Shown: positions 21,463-33,222 of the stretch, piece after piece
Layout of the letters: each line of letters begins with the position of its first letter
How positions within the stretch are numbered: the stretch's first letter is position 1
Source of the DNA: Sciurus carolinensis
Taxonomy: Eukaryota > Chordata > Mammalia > Rodentia > Sciuridae
Reading direction: 5' to 3'
NCBI RefSeq assembly: GCF_902686445.1
Contig: NC_062213.1
Span: forward strand, 40,560,741-40,624,740
DNA length: 64,000 bases
The notes under the pieces: generated by a model
What the model saw: the letters and a program-made list of their open reading frames with translations, nothing else
Database searches by the model: none
Told to the model about the DNA's origin: nothing
Program-made: the position numbers and the translations under genes

Positions 21463-22386
21463 TGCTGCACCCTCGGCCGGTTCCAGAGTCCGCTGCAGTG
21501 GAGTTCCGGGCGTTGCGTCTTTGATCCGGCAGTGGGTGTAACTCTTGTTAGGAATTCTAGATTCTAGTTTGTTGCGTTCCTTTCCTTCAACTTCTATCTT
21601 GCGGATAATCTATAGGTGCAGGGCTATCATTGTGGTTATGAACGAGACTAGGAAGGAAAACCGCGCAGTGTGATTCCAGTCAACTGCAGTACTTTGAACC
21701 ACTACCGAACCCGCTGAGAGCAATTTGTCTCCACTTCCCAGCTCAATTACCATGGTAGTAATCTTTTCCCAGAAAATAGAATGTGTGTCAAGGGCATCCT
21801 CGCTGTGCTTTGGTAGCATTTTTAATCATGACTGCAGCTCTAAAGAAACAATCATCAAGCCAATTACTGCCTTGAGGTCTCTGCAAGACACAACAGAGTG
21901 TTGAGAGAACTGATAGGACTACAATTCGGGGTTTATTTCCTCCCAGCTGGTTTTTGTTTGCCTTTTTTGTTGCTGCTGTTTTTATCTTGAAGGCCGTCAT
22001 CCAAGGTTAGCCTCTGACGACTGCCAAAGTCAAGAATCTCAAATAGGTTTTTAGCACGTGCAAAAATTTAATTTCAGACTAGGAGCAAGGGGGGAAAATC
22101 CTGGTTCAGTTTAAATTTCGTAAGGGCAGATTATGTAGGAAGAGAGATGATAACAGATAAGGCTGTTAAGTGTTATGCTGGTGAATTTTACAAAGTTGTG
22201 AAGCTGCCACATTCTTACTTAAACCTGGACCTAAGGGAATCAAAAGCCATCCCCGCGGGATAGGAATAATAAGTAACATTATTGTGAACATGAAAGCATT
22301 TGTTTCACTCTCCTTAAAGTCTTGTTTTCTTTAACATTAGAGATAATTTTCTTTCCAGGATCTTATAACATTTAATATTTAATTAT
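21463..22386. other. LAPTM4B upstream flank, unassigned
   Basis: No repeat recognised in about 920 bp just upstream of the promoter; candidate proximal regulatory DNA by position only. Confidence 0.4.
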
Positions 22387-22490
22387 GGGCTGGGGATGTA
22401 GCTCAGTGGTAGAGAACTTGCCTGGCATACCCAAAGCCTTGGATTCAGTCTCCAACAATGCAAAAATACAAAACAAAACAAAACAAAAAA
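22387..22490 (+). repeat. ID SINE
   Basis: GGGCTGGGGATGTAGCTCAG head, (AAAAC)n tail. Confidence 0.9.
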
Positions 22491-22602
22491 CCCAAAATTA
22501 AATTAGTATTTAATGATGCACACAGCCACTTTTAAACAGATGCAGGACAAGCATTAGTGTTTTGAGAATGAATGGAAATATAAAATCAGAATGGGAAATG
22601 CT

Positions 22603-22735
22603 GAGGCTGGTTTGTGACTCAGTGGTAGAGCACTTGCCTGGCACATGGGAGGCACTGCGTTTGATCTCAGCACCACATAAAAATAAATAAATAAAGGTAT
22701 TATGTCCATCTATAACTGAAAAATAAAAAATAAAA
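22603..22735 (+). repeat. ID SINE with extended tail
   Basis: Diverged head, CACCACATAAAAATAAATAA and TATGTCCATCTATAACTGAA tail. Duplication AGAATGGGAAATGCT / AGAATGGGGAATGCT on either side. Confidence 0.9.
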
Positions 22736-22750
22736 AGAATGGGGAATGCT

Positions 22751-23136
22751 GCCTTGAAAGAGGCTTTCAAGATTCCAACTCCCAGAAAATTCCCAAACAT
22801 CCCTCTTCCTTCCCCACCAGAATTTCAGATTCATTAGACAAAGGACTCATTGATTCAAAGGAATTTTATATTTCAGAAATCTTACTACTGGAGATCTGAA
22901 GTCACAGTTAACAAATTGCTATAGATAAAGAGACAAAGAATTGAGAGAATTTAACTGAAGAAGTCCTGAAGAAAGAAATAATACATGGGGAGGTGAAGTG
23001 TAGTAAATAAAACTTAGCATCAGTGTCTTTGGAGTTGTATTTTTTAGGATACAATGGGGATTGCCCTCAAAACAAGGACTGAGGCTTCCCAAGGAACTTA
23101 GACACACCTGGGTTTCTCCTTTTCAAAAAATGACAT
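22751..23136. other. Unassigned intergenic DNA
   Basis: Nothing recognised. Confidence 0.5.
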
Positions 23137-23231
23137 TGGGGGCTGGGGAGATAGCTCAGTTGGTAGAGTGCTTGCCTTGCATTCACAAGGCCCTGGGTTC
23201 AATCCCCAGCACCTAAAAAAAAAAAAAAAGA
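23137..23231 (+). repeat. Young ID SINE
   Basis: Intact head with AGATAGCTCAGTTGGTAGAG, A14 tail, duplication GACATTGG on both sides. Confidence 0.95.
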
Positions 23232-23600
23232 CATTGGTATTACCAAGTGCAGTAATGCAGTTATTTGGGAAAGCCACTTTGCTTTCATCCCTCTGAGCCT
23301 GAACTCTGGGCCATGCTTGCTCTTTTCCTGCCTGAGCCAAGGATAGCAGCTTCTATAAACTGGTCGGGTTGCTGTGCAACTGACTCATGTCTCCTCTCCC
23401 ATTCTGCAGTGTCTCCATGGAGCCTTTCTTACCCTGTTTTAAACGCTTCTTACCTTAAAGACTTGCAACTTCTTTGATACCCAGAGTCTTTCCCTTTTCT
23501 TCTTTTCTTTTCTCCAATTTTTCTCCCCTTATGTTATCCCCTTCCTCCAAGTTCAGATATTCTTCAGTAAAATGAGGGAAACTTTTCCTTCCATCAGATA
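23232..23600. other. Unassigned intergenic DNA
   Basis: A pyrimidine-rich patch at about 23485-23560; otherwise nothing recognised. Confidence 0.5.
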
Positions 23601-23606
23601 ATAGTC

Positions 23607-23827
23607 CCTCTCACCAGGCAGGGTGGCACATGCCTGTAATCCCAGCAATTTGGGAGGTGGAGGCAGGAGGATTGTAAGTTCAAAGCCAGCCTCAGCAATT
23701 TAGGGAGACCCTAAGCAACTCAGTGAGACTGTCTCTAAATAAAATATAAAAAGAGCTGGGGATGTGGGTCAGTGGTTAAGTGCCCCTGAGTTCAATCCCT
23801 GACACAACAAAACAAAAACAAAAAACA
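23607..23827 (+). repeat. B1-dID SINE
   Basis: Full dimeric element; CAGATAATAGT occurs at both ends as the target duplication. Confidence 0.9.
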
Positions 23828-23859
23828 GATAATAGTTATAATATAAAGCTGCTCCCCCA

Positions 23860-24288
23860 CCCTTTACGCTGCAGTCATGGGAGGTGGCCGGTGTGGAGGG
23901 AGTAACCAGCCCAACAGTCAGAGGCATGTCCCAGTAAGGAGTATGATATACCAGCCCCATTCCTCAAAAGTAGTGGGAGATTTCTTGTCAGTCTGTGAAC
24001 ATCCTAGCTAGCTATTGGTTCATCAGTCAGCTTGCAAGTGTCCTTCTCTGTTACTGTTCCCGTTAACCCACAGAATTCAACTGCTTAAGGATAGCTTCCC
24101 GCCATTTTCTCTCTCTCTTCTCCTCACATTCATGCTTTCTCTCTCCTCCTCCTCGCTTTTCACACTCTGTCTTGCGCACGCTCTCTCTTTTCCTCTCATT
24201 TTCTCTCTTACCCTGCAGGGAGACACTCTGCTTAATAAACCCTCTTATGTGAGTTCCCGTGTCCAGAGTGGTTTCTGGGTTCTTACAG
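23860..24288 (+). mobile_element. LTR-like relic
   Basis: A (CT)-rich leader, AATAAA-type signal in CTTAATAAACCCTC (about 24231) and a terminal GGGTTCTTACA look like an R-U5 LTR end. The left boundary is not resolved and no duplication was found. The 112-residue open frame over it is low-complexity. Confidence 0.45.
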
Positions 24289-24944
24289 TAGTCCCTCTCC
24301 TTTCTTTTTCAAATCTGGTTCCTGTGACCAGTTGTATTTCAATCCATCTGTGAGAAATCCAGCTGACTACCTGATAGTCATTTGTGTGTCTACTCTCTGT
24401 AAGGCATAAAGACTTTGAGGTCACAAAGATTAGAAACATTCAGTTCCTGCTGTCAAAGTTGGTCATGTAGTCCAGTGGCACAAGTCACTGTGTGCTAGCC
24501 AGAATGTGTGCCAAGTAACATCACAGGTAAAAACAAATTGCAGTGGGAAAGCACAGAGGGTTTAGCCACAGGAAACTCATATTAGTTCACCCACAGGGTG
24601 AACAGACCGGGAAAGGTGAAGGAAAGACACTAACGCCAGGAGTCAGGTAGGGCCAGTGGGTCTTGGGGTAGGGAGGGTTTCACTTAAACTACCTCCATCA
24701 CTGGGCAAGGATGTTCCCCAAAAGAGAGGTCAGGAGCTCTCCAAAGGAGGACTACCATCTTGGTTTCCTGGAAAGGAAAAAGGGAGGCAATGCCTCCACT
24801 AGATGTGTTAGGAAAGAGATCCATGTACCTATGCTAGGGGTGTTGTTGAATGGCTTCTGCAGTATTGAAAGTATTACTCTCCTCCAAGGTAAGGCAAAAG
24901 AAAACCTTGGAGGCCCCCCTTGCATTCTCCAAATAAGCCAGGGA
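24289..24944. other. Unassigned intergenic DNA
   Basis: No repeat or exon recognised. Confidence 0.5.
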
Positions 24945-25400
24945 TTTATTCATTCGTTTATTTAGTGAACGGGAACTTACTGGGTATTCCTTGGATCTGA
25001 GCATGGCTGCCGCTTCAGAGAACAAGAGCTAGCCTCTACACACAAGGAGCTCACAATTTAATTACTGAGGAAGACACAAAAGAACATAACAGCAAGATAG
25101 GTGCTTTTATGTATTCTGCACAGGTTACTTCCCATTTATCAGCTTTGAGAAGGTCAGGAAGGGTTGACATCTAAATTCAGGTTTGAAGAATAAGTTGGAG
25201 TTGGCCAGGGATAAAGAGAGACTGAGGATGTCCCCAGGCAGGAAGGAAACAGGATATGCAAGGGCTGGCAGGGAGCAGACCTGCAAGTTTAGAAACAGCA
25301 AGTCGTACAGAGACTGAGAATTTACATTTGAAGGGGAGAGGGGCAGAGTCTGGAGAGGTAGGCTAAGGAAGTTCTAGGAATGTCATCGTGGGTGGGGGAA
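24945..25400 (-). repeat. L2 LINE fragment
   Basis: TTTATTCATTCGTTTATTTA, ACAAGGAGCTCACAATTTAA and GGTCAGGAAGGGTTGACATC match the reverse complement of the L2 3' end. Confidence 0.75.
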
Positions 25401-26039
25401 GTAATCAGATGAAAAGCTTTTCATGTCATGCTACACTGAGCATATTTTCTGAGGAAAAAGCAGGAATTAAAGAACTACTGATGGTTTCATAAATATTAAA
25501 TGTCACCCAGTTAAGTTATATGCAAAAGAGACATGCAAGACCATCTACATAATTTGTGGGGTACAGTGCAAAATGAAAATGTGAGGCCTCTTGTTTTAAA
25601 AGTATTAAGAATTTCAAGATGGCGACAGCAGAACATTAACCCAAGCAGGAGGTCCTCCTAAGGGCGGAGCCTTGTGCTACTGTCCTGCTCACACACCCAT
25701 GAAGCTGGCCCTGCAGATAGGTCCCATATCTCTGTTAGAAATTAAAAACAAAACTAAACGAAAATACATTTTTTGAGAACTGTCTCTTGTTTCTGTCAAT
25801 AACAAGGAACTGCTTCTTGGAGGTTATAATAAATGTCAATTTTATAGGAGTGTGTGGAAGAAAATAAGTAGTATGCCAGATGATTCATTAAAGAATCTGG
25901 ATCTTGTCCCAGTCAGGGTCAGGACTATGAAGGTCAGAATGTGGGGCTGGCTCCAGTCCTGAACTGCAGCCAAGGTGGAAGTCAAGAATCACGATTGATA
26001 CGCTCTCAGAGGCCTATGTAATTAATCACATTTTATTAA
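25401..26039. other. Unassigned; probable old repeat
   Basis: 25530-25700 (TGCAAAATGAAAATGTGAGG ... CCCATGAAGCTGGCCCTGC) has the look of a dispersed ancient mammalian repeat I recognise by wording but cannot name. Confidence 0.4.
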
Positions 26040-26330
26040 ATCTCACATTTGGACTTTGGCTAAGTCTGCACAGTGAAGGACATGGAAAACAACAACCCCC
26101 AGGGAGAAAAGGAGGACAATGGGTCCCAGGGAGAGAAGGAAAACAGTGGGCTCTGGACTTTCACAATTTCCCTTTCTACAACTGTTTCCCTGATTGCCCG
26201 ACCAATACACTCTGCTATGATTAAGTCTCACTAGACCCTATAAAAGTCAGACCCCTATTGAACCAGTTGTCAAAATGTGCCACTTTGCCGCTTAATTAAA
26301 CATCGCTCATCCATTGAGGTCTGCCTCCAT
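26040..26330 (+). mobile_element. LTR-like segment with TATA box
   Basis: CTATAAAAG at 26238-26246 followed about 60 bp later by TTAATTAAA (about 26291) looks like an LTR U3-R. Termini and duplications are not defined. Confidence 0.4.
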
Positions 26331-26416
26331 TTTTTTGGGGGGGGGCTGGGGACCGAACCCAGGGCCTTGTGCTTACAAGGTAAGTACTCTACCAACTGAG
26401 CTATCTCCCCAGCCCC
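26331..26416 (-). repeat. ID SINE
   Basis: Inverted: GGGGACCGAACCCAGGGCCT ... CAACTGAGCTATCTCCCCAG. Confidence 0.9.
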
Positions 26417-27270
26417 TTCATTTCTTTTACTTTCTCTTTTATGTGCTTTCACATAGGAGTGTGAAAGACAGAACATGTAGGACACAATCTCTGTCTCCAA
26501 AACACTCAAAATAAGTGTTCCCAGACTCCTTGAGCCAAGCCCCTACCCCAGTCATCCAACAAACTAGATTATATGAACAAAGAGACAACAGTGGTGAAGG
26601 GCAGGAGGAACTTTTCAACAGCGTGGCCACACCAGGAAGAAATAGAGGGGTATAGTGACCAAAGATTTATCTTCAAGGGACTAAGGGTTTTCCCCACTTT
26701 CCTTCCTCTCTTCCCTCCTCCTGGAACTTTGAGATACAGAAAAGGAGGACAAAGTCAAGGGTTGGGAGCTTGCATGACTGGGGGATTGGTACACCTGATA
26801 GAGTAAGTAATCCTGGTCAGACCATGGTCTGGTTGATCATTATCTCAGGACGGTCCTGTGAAGCTCTAGGAAGGTTATCATTGCCTGAGGGGTTGATTTG
26901 GTTCCCAGCATGAGATGATTGCTCCTGCTTCGGGGGGCAGCCTAAATTCCCTCATGGAGTAATTGATCCCATTTAGGGGGAATCTCATCATGGGGTTATG
27001 TGTTCTACAAGGAGAGGCTCTAGTAGTTTCTTCAGTCCCTGGTCATAAAGATTCTTATCAACCAGACCTGTAGCTCCTGGAATCCAAGGTAACTATAGAA
27101 GAAAGTGGCTCAGAAGAGATAAAAGTTCAAAAAGCAAATGGAGCCAGAAAGAGACGAGATGGAGTTGGTTAGATCCATGCCAGGGCCCTCCCTCATAATG
27201 AGAGAGACAAAGGCAAGTAGATGGGGAGTCATTAGGAGGTAGGTAGGGGCTAACAATAAAATAACATATT
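26417..27270. other. Unassigned intergenic DNA
   Basis: No repeat recognised; the short open frame at 26573-26806 has no known similarity. Confidence 0.5.
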
Positions 27271-27366
27271 CTGGGGCTGGGGATATAGCTCAGTTGATAG
27301 AATGCCTGCCTTGCATGCACAAGGCCAAGGGTTCAATTCCCAGCACCAAAAAAAAAAAAAAAAAAA
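27271..27366 (+). repeat. ID SINE
   Basis: GGGGCTGGGGATATAGCTCA head with A19-type tail. Confidence 0.92.
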
Positions 27367-27547
27367 TCTGATTAATAATGATCTTATTATGGCACTGTGT
27401 AGTTAGCAATGTTTAAAGATTTGGAATGCAACCAAATACATCTGAATTGGTCAGAATCCAATCAGGAAAATAGAAACCATTCTAGATAGTTCAGATGGAG
27501 GGAAGGTAATAATAGGGAATTGGTGGCTGTAATAAAATATTTCACAA

Positions 27548-27651
27548 AGGGTTGGGGTTGTAGCCCCAACCTCGCATGTGTGAGGCACTGGGTTTGATTC
27601 TTGGCATCACATAAAAATAAATGTCTATTAACATCTAAAAAAATATTTTAA
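27548..27651 (+). repeat. ID SINE with extended tail, internally deleted
   Basis: Head GGGTTGGGGTTGTAG lacks the middle of the ID unit. Perfect 17-bp duplication AATAAAATATTTCACAA at 27531-27547 and 27652-27668. Confidence 0.92.
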
Positions 27652-27668
27652 AATAAAATATTTCACAA

Positions 27669-28064
27669 TTGTCTTCTTGACTCAGTTTTGACGTCATGGC
27701 TGACAACTTTCAATTCCCTTTCACAGGCAGTTCACTAAGCCCTGACTCCAACTGCCTTCTTTATCAAACTCTTTCACACTCTGATTATGATACACACATA
27801 CACAAGGCCAGAGGCTTCTGATACCTAACTCCCAGGGATGGCCCTTTCTTTCCTGGATCCTGGGAATTTTTCAAAATGCCCAATTCCTGGGAAGCATATA
27901 AAACCAAGCTTGCCCTACAGAAGTCGCTTCCTACAGTTCCAACTTGCTTTTACCTTGTTCCCCTGCGTGGCCCCGTGTGGCAGCTTTCTCTCATGTAGAA
28001 CTGTGCTTATCAGACTTCTACCTTTTATCTATTGAAGTGTTATTGTGTTGTGTCTCACCATCAA
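27669..28064. other. Unassigned intergenic DNA
   Basis: Nothing recognised. Confidence 0.5.
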
Positions 28065-28080
28065 AAGAATCCTTAGATCT

Positions 28081-28219
28081 TTTTTTATTTTTATTTTTAT
28101 TTTTAGTTGTAGATAGACACAATACCTTTATTTTATTTATTCATGTGGTACTGAGAATCAAACCCAGTGCCTCACACATTCAAGGCAAGCGCTCTACCAC
28201 TGAGTTACAACCCCAGCCC
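28081..28219 (-). repeat. ID SINE with extended tail
   Basis: Inverted; duplication AAGAATCCTTAGATCT / AAGAATCCTTAAATCT at 28065-28080 and 28220-28235. Confidence 0.92.
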
Positions 28220-28509
28220 AAGAATCCTTAAATCTTGTGCCATACTTACACAGAGATGGAAAAGCAGGAAGAGATAGTCAGGTGATGCAGAGATTGACAA
28301 GAGTAGAAAGGAAGTTGCCACTGCCTGGTTGGAGCTGAAACCATGAGGGGGAGGGCTATCCAGAACCCTCCAGAAGCAGAGAGAGAAGAGCAGAAAGACC
28401 TTCCACTCTTCCCACCACTCTCCTTCTGGTCTTCTCTCAGAGGCTTCCACTGGTCAAATTCCTAGAAACCAAGGGGGCCTGGAAGACATATTTCCATCAA
28501 ACAAGAGCA

Positions 28510-28985
28510 GCGGATGAACACACCCATGTTCATGGCAGAACTCTAGACAAGAGTCAAAAGGTGGAAGCAAGCCAAGTGTCCAGTGATGGATGAATGGACA
28601 AAATGTGATATACGTGATGTGATATATACAAACTACAATATACAAAATGTGATATATACAATTGAATATCATTCAGCCACAGAAACAAAGGAAAATTCTG
28701 ACATAAGCTATGACATGGAAGAATTTTGAGGACCTTATGCTAAATGAAAGGACCAGTCACTGCAGGATTCTACTTATCTGAGGAACTGAGCATGGTCAAA
28801 ATCACAGAGAGAAAGTAGAAGGGTTATTGCCTTGGGCCAGGAGGAGGGGAAATTTTTTAATAATAATGTTTCAGATTTGCAAGATGAAAAAGTTCTGGAG
28901 ATCTGTTTCACAACTGTGGAATACACTAAACACAGCTGAACTGTACAATTGAAATGGTTAAGATTTTTTATCACAATAAAAAATA
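28510..28985 (+). mobile_element. Old L1 3' end, copy A
   Basis: GTCCAGTGATGGATGAATGG, CATTCAGCCACAGAAACAAA and GAACTGTACAATTGAAATGG are typical of ancient L1 3' UTRs, ending in an A-rich tail. Confidence 0.75.
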
Positions 28986-28989
28986 AAAT

Positions 28990-29350
28990 AAGTGATGAAA
29001 TTGAGATGCATGTTACAATATGGATAAACCTGAAAAACACTGTTAAGTGAAATGAGCCAGATATAAATGGACAAATATATGATTTCACTTGCATGAAGCA
29101 CATAGAGTAGGCAAATTCATAGAGACAGGAAGTAGAATAGAAGTTACCAGAGGTTGTGGGGAGAGTGGGAAATGATTGCTTAATGGGTACAGAGTTTCTG
29201 TTTGGGATGATGAAAAACATCTGCAAATGGGTAGTGGTGACGGTTACACAACCTTGTAAATGTACTTAATGTCACTGAATTGTAGAATTAAAAATGGTTA
29301 AGTGCAAAACTGGTAATTTTTATGCTATATGTATTTTACTCAATTAAAAA
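28990..29350 (+). mobile_element. Old L1 3' end, copy B
   Basis: A second, related end follows directly: AAATGAGCCAGATATAAATG, GAATTGTAGAATTAAAAATG, then TTTTACTCAATTAAAAAAAG. Confidence 0.75.
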
Positions 29351-29574
29351 AAGAAAACAGCAGGGGAAAGGGGAGATGGATTTGAAAACAAGCAGACACA
29401 TAATCTAGGCAATGCACCATCTAACCCTCAAGTGATAGCAAGCACCATTTATCTGCTCTGTTGATGTAGAAAGACAGACTCTTGTAATGCCTAAGGCTGT
29501 GAAGCGGGAAGGCCAGATAACCTCCTCTTTCTCAGTTTGTAGAATATTTTAATAAAAAGCATGAGCTCAGTTAC

Positions 29575-29720
29575 ATAATTTGCCAATGATTGTGTCCTTG
29601 AGAAAATCACTGTTCTCTCTGAATTTCATAAAATGGGAATGATAATCCTGCAGTTGTGATTGCTGAGAGGATTACAATGTAAACCATGTTAAGTGCTTGG
29701 CACGTAGAAAGTGTAGTGAA
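29575..29720 (+). repeat. MIR SINE fragment
   Basis: TCATAAAATGGGAATGATAA, GCTGAGAGGATTACAATG and AAGTGCTTGGCACGTAGAAA. Confidence 0.75.
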
Positions 29721-29774
29721 TCATACATTTTAACAAAATTGACATTATGGAGTGCTGCTAGTATTTTACGTGTG

Positions 29775-30800
29775 CAACTGGCCCTCTGAACCGCAGGGTT
29801 CCAAGTCCTTGGATTCAACCAACTGGTAATAGAAAATCCTGAGAAAAAAAGAAGTATGTCTGTACTGAGTATGAAAATACTTTCTTGTCATTATTCTCTA
29901 AATAATACAGTATAACAACAATTTGTTACGTAGTAGCTAGCAATGAGCAGTGAAATGCATGGTAAGGTCATAAAGTGTTCTTTAAATGAGGGTCCTTTTT
30001 AAAACTATCTTAAGAAATCAAATGTTGGCAGTTAATCTGTAGAAAACAAACAGAAGCAAGGGAGCTATTTGTAAAACACATCAAGAGGAAAAGATTAACG
30101 GACCTAACTCTTGACAGGGTCCACTGAGGTTGGTGTGAAGTTAGGAATTACCGTCATAAGTGTCTCCAATTGTTTGGGAAGGAAGACTCCTTTAGTAGCA
30201 CAGGCGCACCAAGGTAACTTCTGACCAGTAACCAACCCCAGTGCCCACATTCACATGGAATTGACTTGTAGATGAAGCCACAACCGAAAGAGGATGGCCA
30301 TCATGATAGTTCCAGAGAGGACCAACTAAGGTCGAAAACTCTACTGCCTGCTGTGAAGGAGGAGTTGAACACCTGATTGGGGAAGTTTCGTGAAGGAGGA
30401 CTCCAGTTTTCAAGTCAACCATAAAACAGTAATAAACTTGGAGACAGTGTTGTCTCCTTTGTGGTTTTCTGCTTGGAGGTGGCCCACTCTCTCTTGGGGG
30501 TGCTCTCTGCTTGAGCCTCACTTTGCTTTTACTTTACTTTCACCTATAATGAAGTTCTCTTGTGTGACTTTTGGTGTTTGATTTTAAATTATCTTTGGTC
30601 AGAACACAAGAAACGAGGTTTGGAGTTTCAGCTCCCTGCTTTCCTGTGACAAATTTACTTAGAATTCACATTGAATTAGGTATTATAAGTAAAATAGAGG
30701 TGATCTAAAGTGTAGAGAAGGATGTATGTAGGTTATATGCAACTACTATACCATATATAAAGTACTTGATTATCAGAGGGATCCTAGAACAAACTACCTT
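29775..30800 (-). mobile_element. MER2/Tigger element split in two
   Basis: Left piece 29775-29943 (CCTTGGATTCAACCAACTGG, CTTGTCATTATTCTCTAAAT) and right piece about 30655-30800 (TTGAATTAGGTATTATAAGT, GTAGGTTATATGCAACTACT) are consecutive parts of one MER2-type element in inverse orientation, separated by about 710 bp. Confidence 0.75.
29944..30654 (+). mobile_element. LTR-like insertion in the MER2 element
   Basis: About 710 bp that interrupts the MER2 unit. It has a poly-A signal AATAAA at 30431-30436, a T/G-rich stretch behind it and ends near CCTGTGACA. I read it as a solo ERV LTR; exact termini and duplication are unresolved (TTACGTAG on the left and TTACTTAG on the right may be the target). 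Confidence 0.5.
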
Positions 30801-30849
30801 TGGAGACCAAAAGAGAACTGTATTTAATAAGGATCGCAACAAACCTGTA

Positions 30850-30960
30850 AAGTAGGCATTTAAAAAATCTCCATTTTTCAGGTGAGAAAAATGAGGCTCA
30901 GAGACCTTCGGTCACTTGCCTAGTGTCCCCCTCCTAGACAGTGTCAGACTGGGATTGGGT
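30850..30960 (-). repeat. MIR SINE fragment
   Basis: CATTTTTCAGGTGAGAAAAA, GAGGCTCAGAGACC and CACTTGCCTAG in inverse MIR order. Confidence 0.75.
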
Positions 30961-31182
30961 TCAGGAGGGTCTCACTACATTCTGCTCTTTGTGCTGCCTC
31001 TTAGATTCTGTCCTCAGGAATTTACAATCTGAGGCAGCTGTATAAAGAACTAATTTAAAATGTCAGCCAAATACAGATAACCTTGTGCATAAAATATATA
31101 CAGAGCTAGAATTTCTACCTATTAACACCATAGAGTTTCTACTCCCAGAGACTTAAAAACATTTAATTATATCTCAACTTTT

Positions 31183-31276
31183 GTGTGTGTGTGTGTGTGT
31201 GTGGTGCTGGGGATTGAAGCCAGGGCCTTGTGCATGCAAGGCAAGCACTCTGCCAACTGAGCTATATCCCCAGCCC
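31183..31276 (-). repeat. ID SINE with (TG)n tail
   Basis: Inverted ID; the usual A-tail side is a (TG)10-type run (31183-31203). Perfect duplication TATCTCAACTTTT at 31170-31182 and 31277-31289. Confidence 0.92.
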
Positions 31277-31289
31277 TATCTCAACTTTT

Positions 31290-31727
31290 AAAGAACAAGC
31301 TTTAGTATTTTTTTCCTGAACCAATGCATGTCTTATAGTAGCAGGTGTCTTTGTGCTTTCTGATGATCATAGTAATAATGTACTACCTATAAATACATTT
31401 TTCTATTTTTGTTAAGAAAAAAAAAAAAAAAAGAGCAAGCTTTAGAAACATTGATTTATCTTTTACATTTCTTAATTTGTTTCCTTCCCAGCTGAGCAGA
31501 GTCGGCTCGTAATGTCTGGGGATCCTCTTATTGAAATAGTCACAGCTTCCACATTCCCAGGGATTTGTGTTCAGGGCTTTAAGTTTATGAGACCTGTGTT
31601 TCTTCTGAGTCCCATCAGCACTGCAATTTTTCACTTTCGATCCCTAGTTGTGAATTAAGAAGGGTTAAGATGCAATAAAATATTAAAATGTTTGTACAAA
31701 TAGTTCCTTAAGAGGGCCAATAATATT
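31290..31727. other. Unassigned intergenic DNA
   Basis: Has an A-run at about 31415-31432; nothing else recognised. Confidence 0.5.
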
Positions 31728-31905
31728 TTGTTGCCTATAATTCCAGCTACTCAGGAGGCTGAGGCAGGAGGATCACATGTTCAAGGTCAGCATGAGAAAT
31801 TTGGTGAGACCATATTTCAAAATAAAAGAAAGAAAGACTGGGGATGTAACTCAGTGATGTGGTGCTTGCCTGGCATGCCCGAGGCCCTAGTGCTGAGGAA
31901 GAAGA
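31728..31905 (+). repeat. B1-dID SINE
   Basis: B1 lacks its first bases (starts near GCCTATAATTCCAGCTACTC); ID half GACTGGGGATGTAACTCAGT. Confidence 0.85.
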
Positions 31906-32082
31906 AAAGAGAGCATCATTCAAATTGATAACACCAGAAGGTGAGGTCATGGAACTGTTGCTCGTTAGCTGAGAGATGAAAGTTCAAATTCAGCAAAAGT
32001 AACTTGCCCTATGTGTGTGTGGTAGATGGTATTACTGCCCTGTTCACTAAATGATCTGGTGCCCCTCAAGAATATTCAGAGG

Positions 32083-32168
32083 GACTGGGGAGATAGCTCA
32101 GTGGGTAGAGAGCTTGCCTTGCAAGCACAAGGCCCTGGGTTCAATCCCCAGCATTGCAAAAAAAAAGT
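32083..32168 (+). repeat. ID SINE
   Basis: GACTGGGGAGATAGCTCAGT head; AATATTCAGA on both sides. Confidence 0.92.
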
Positions 32169-32387
32169 CACAAAAATATTCAGAATAATAGAATGAACAG
32201 TTTCTTATTCCATCACTCAGATCTCATCACACCTAAGATTTTGCCATTTTTGCTTCATATTCATTTTATTTTAAGGAAATAAAACATTAAAGACATACTA
32301 AATTCAAGTTTCCTGCATAGCATTCCCTATTATATTCCTCTCCTTTAAAAACTCATTGACCTAGGCAACTTAGACCAAAGATAAAAA

Positions 32388-32477
32388 AGGGCTGGGGATA
32401 TGGCTCAGTGGTTAAGCATCCCAAGTTCAATCCCTGGTACCAAAACAAACAAGCCAACCAAAAAAAAAAAAAAAAAA
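32388..32477 (+). repeat. ID SINE
   Basis: GGGCTGGGGATATGGCTCAG head, A17-type tail. Confidence 0.9.
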
Positions 32478-32519
32478 TTGAAAAGCTAGAAACCAGCAAA
32501 ATAAAAATCCCACTTTGAA

Positions 32520-33112
32520 AAATTACACTTTTTTCCAGCTATCCCACTCCTCAATCTATATCCAAAGGACTTAAAATCAGCATACTACAGTGATGCAGCC
32601 ACATCAATGTTCATAGCAGCTCAATTCACAATAGCTAGATTGTGGAACCAACCTAGATGCCCTTCAATTGACGAATGGATAAAGAAACTGTGGTATATAT
32701 ACACAATGCAATATTACTCAGCCATAAAGAAGAATAAAATTATGGCATTTGCTGGTAAATGGATGAAGTTGGAAAATATCATGCTAAGTGAAATAGGCCA
32801 AGCCCAAAAAACCAAAGGCCAAATGTTTTCTCTGATAAGTGCATGACGATATATAACGAGGGGGGTGATGGGGGAAGAGAAGAATGAAGGAACTTTGGAT
32901 GGTGTAGAGGAAAAAGGAGTGGGAGGGGTTGGGGATGGAAAAACAGTAGAATGAAACAGACAGTATTACCCTATGTATATGTATGATTACATGAATGGTG
33001 TGAATCTACATTGTGTACAACCATAGAAATGAAAAGTTGTACCCCATTTGTGTACAATGAACCAAAATGTGTCTGTAAAAATAAAAAATATTTTAATTAA
33101 AAAATAAAAATA
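32520..33112 (+). mobile_element. L1 LINE 3' end (ORF2 C-terminus and 3' UTR)
   Basis: A 5'-truncated L1. 32607-32846 stays in frame with the ORF2 C-terminus (for example TIARLWNQP, DEWIKKLWYIYTM, FAGKWMKLE). It is followed by a G-rich tract at about 32858-32940 and an A-rich end. An in-frame stop lies just upstream of 32607, so no functional protein remains. It is the best-preserved L1 in the window and hence the youngest. Confidence 0.9.
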
Positions 33113-33222
33113 GGGCTGGGGAGATAGCTCAGTTGGTAAAGTGCTTGCCTTACAAGCACAGGGCCCTGGGTTCGATCCCCAGCACCGCAAAAATAAATAA
33201 ATAAATAAATAAAATAAAATAA
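33113..33222 (+). repeat. Young ID SINE
   Basis: Intact GGGCTGGGGAGATAGCTCAG and GGTTCGATCCCC, (AAAT)n tail; lies directly at the L1 poly-A end. Confidence 0.95.

Noticed and set aside
32607..32846. 79-residue open frame as a host gene
   Set aside because: It is the C-terminal end of L1 ORF2 in a truncated element.
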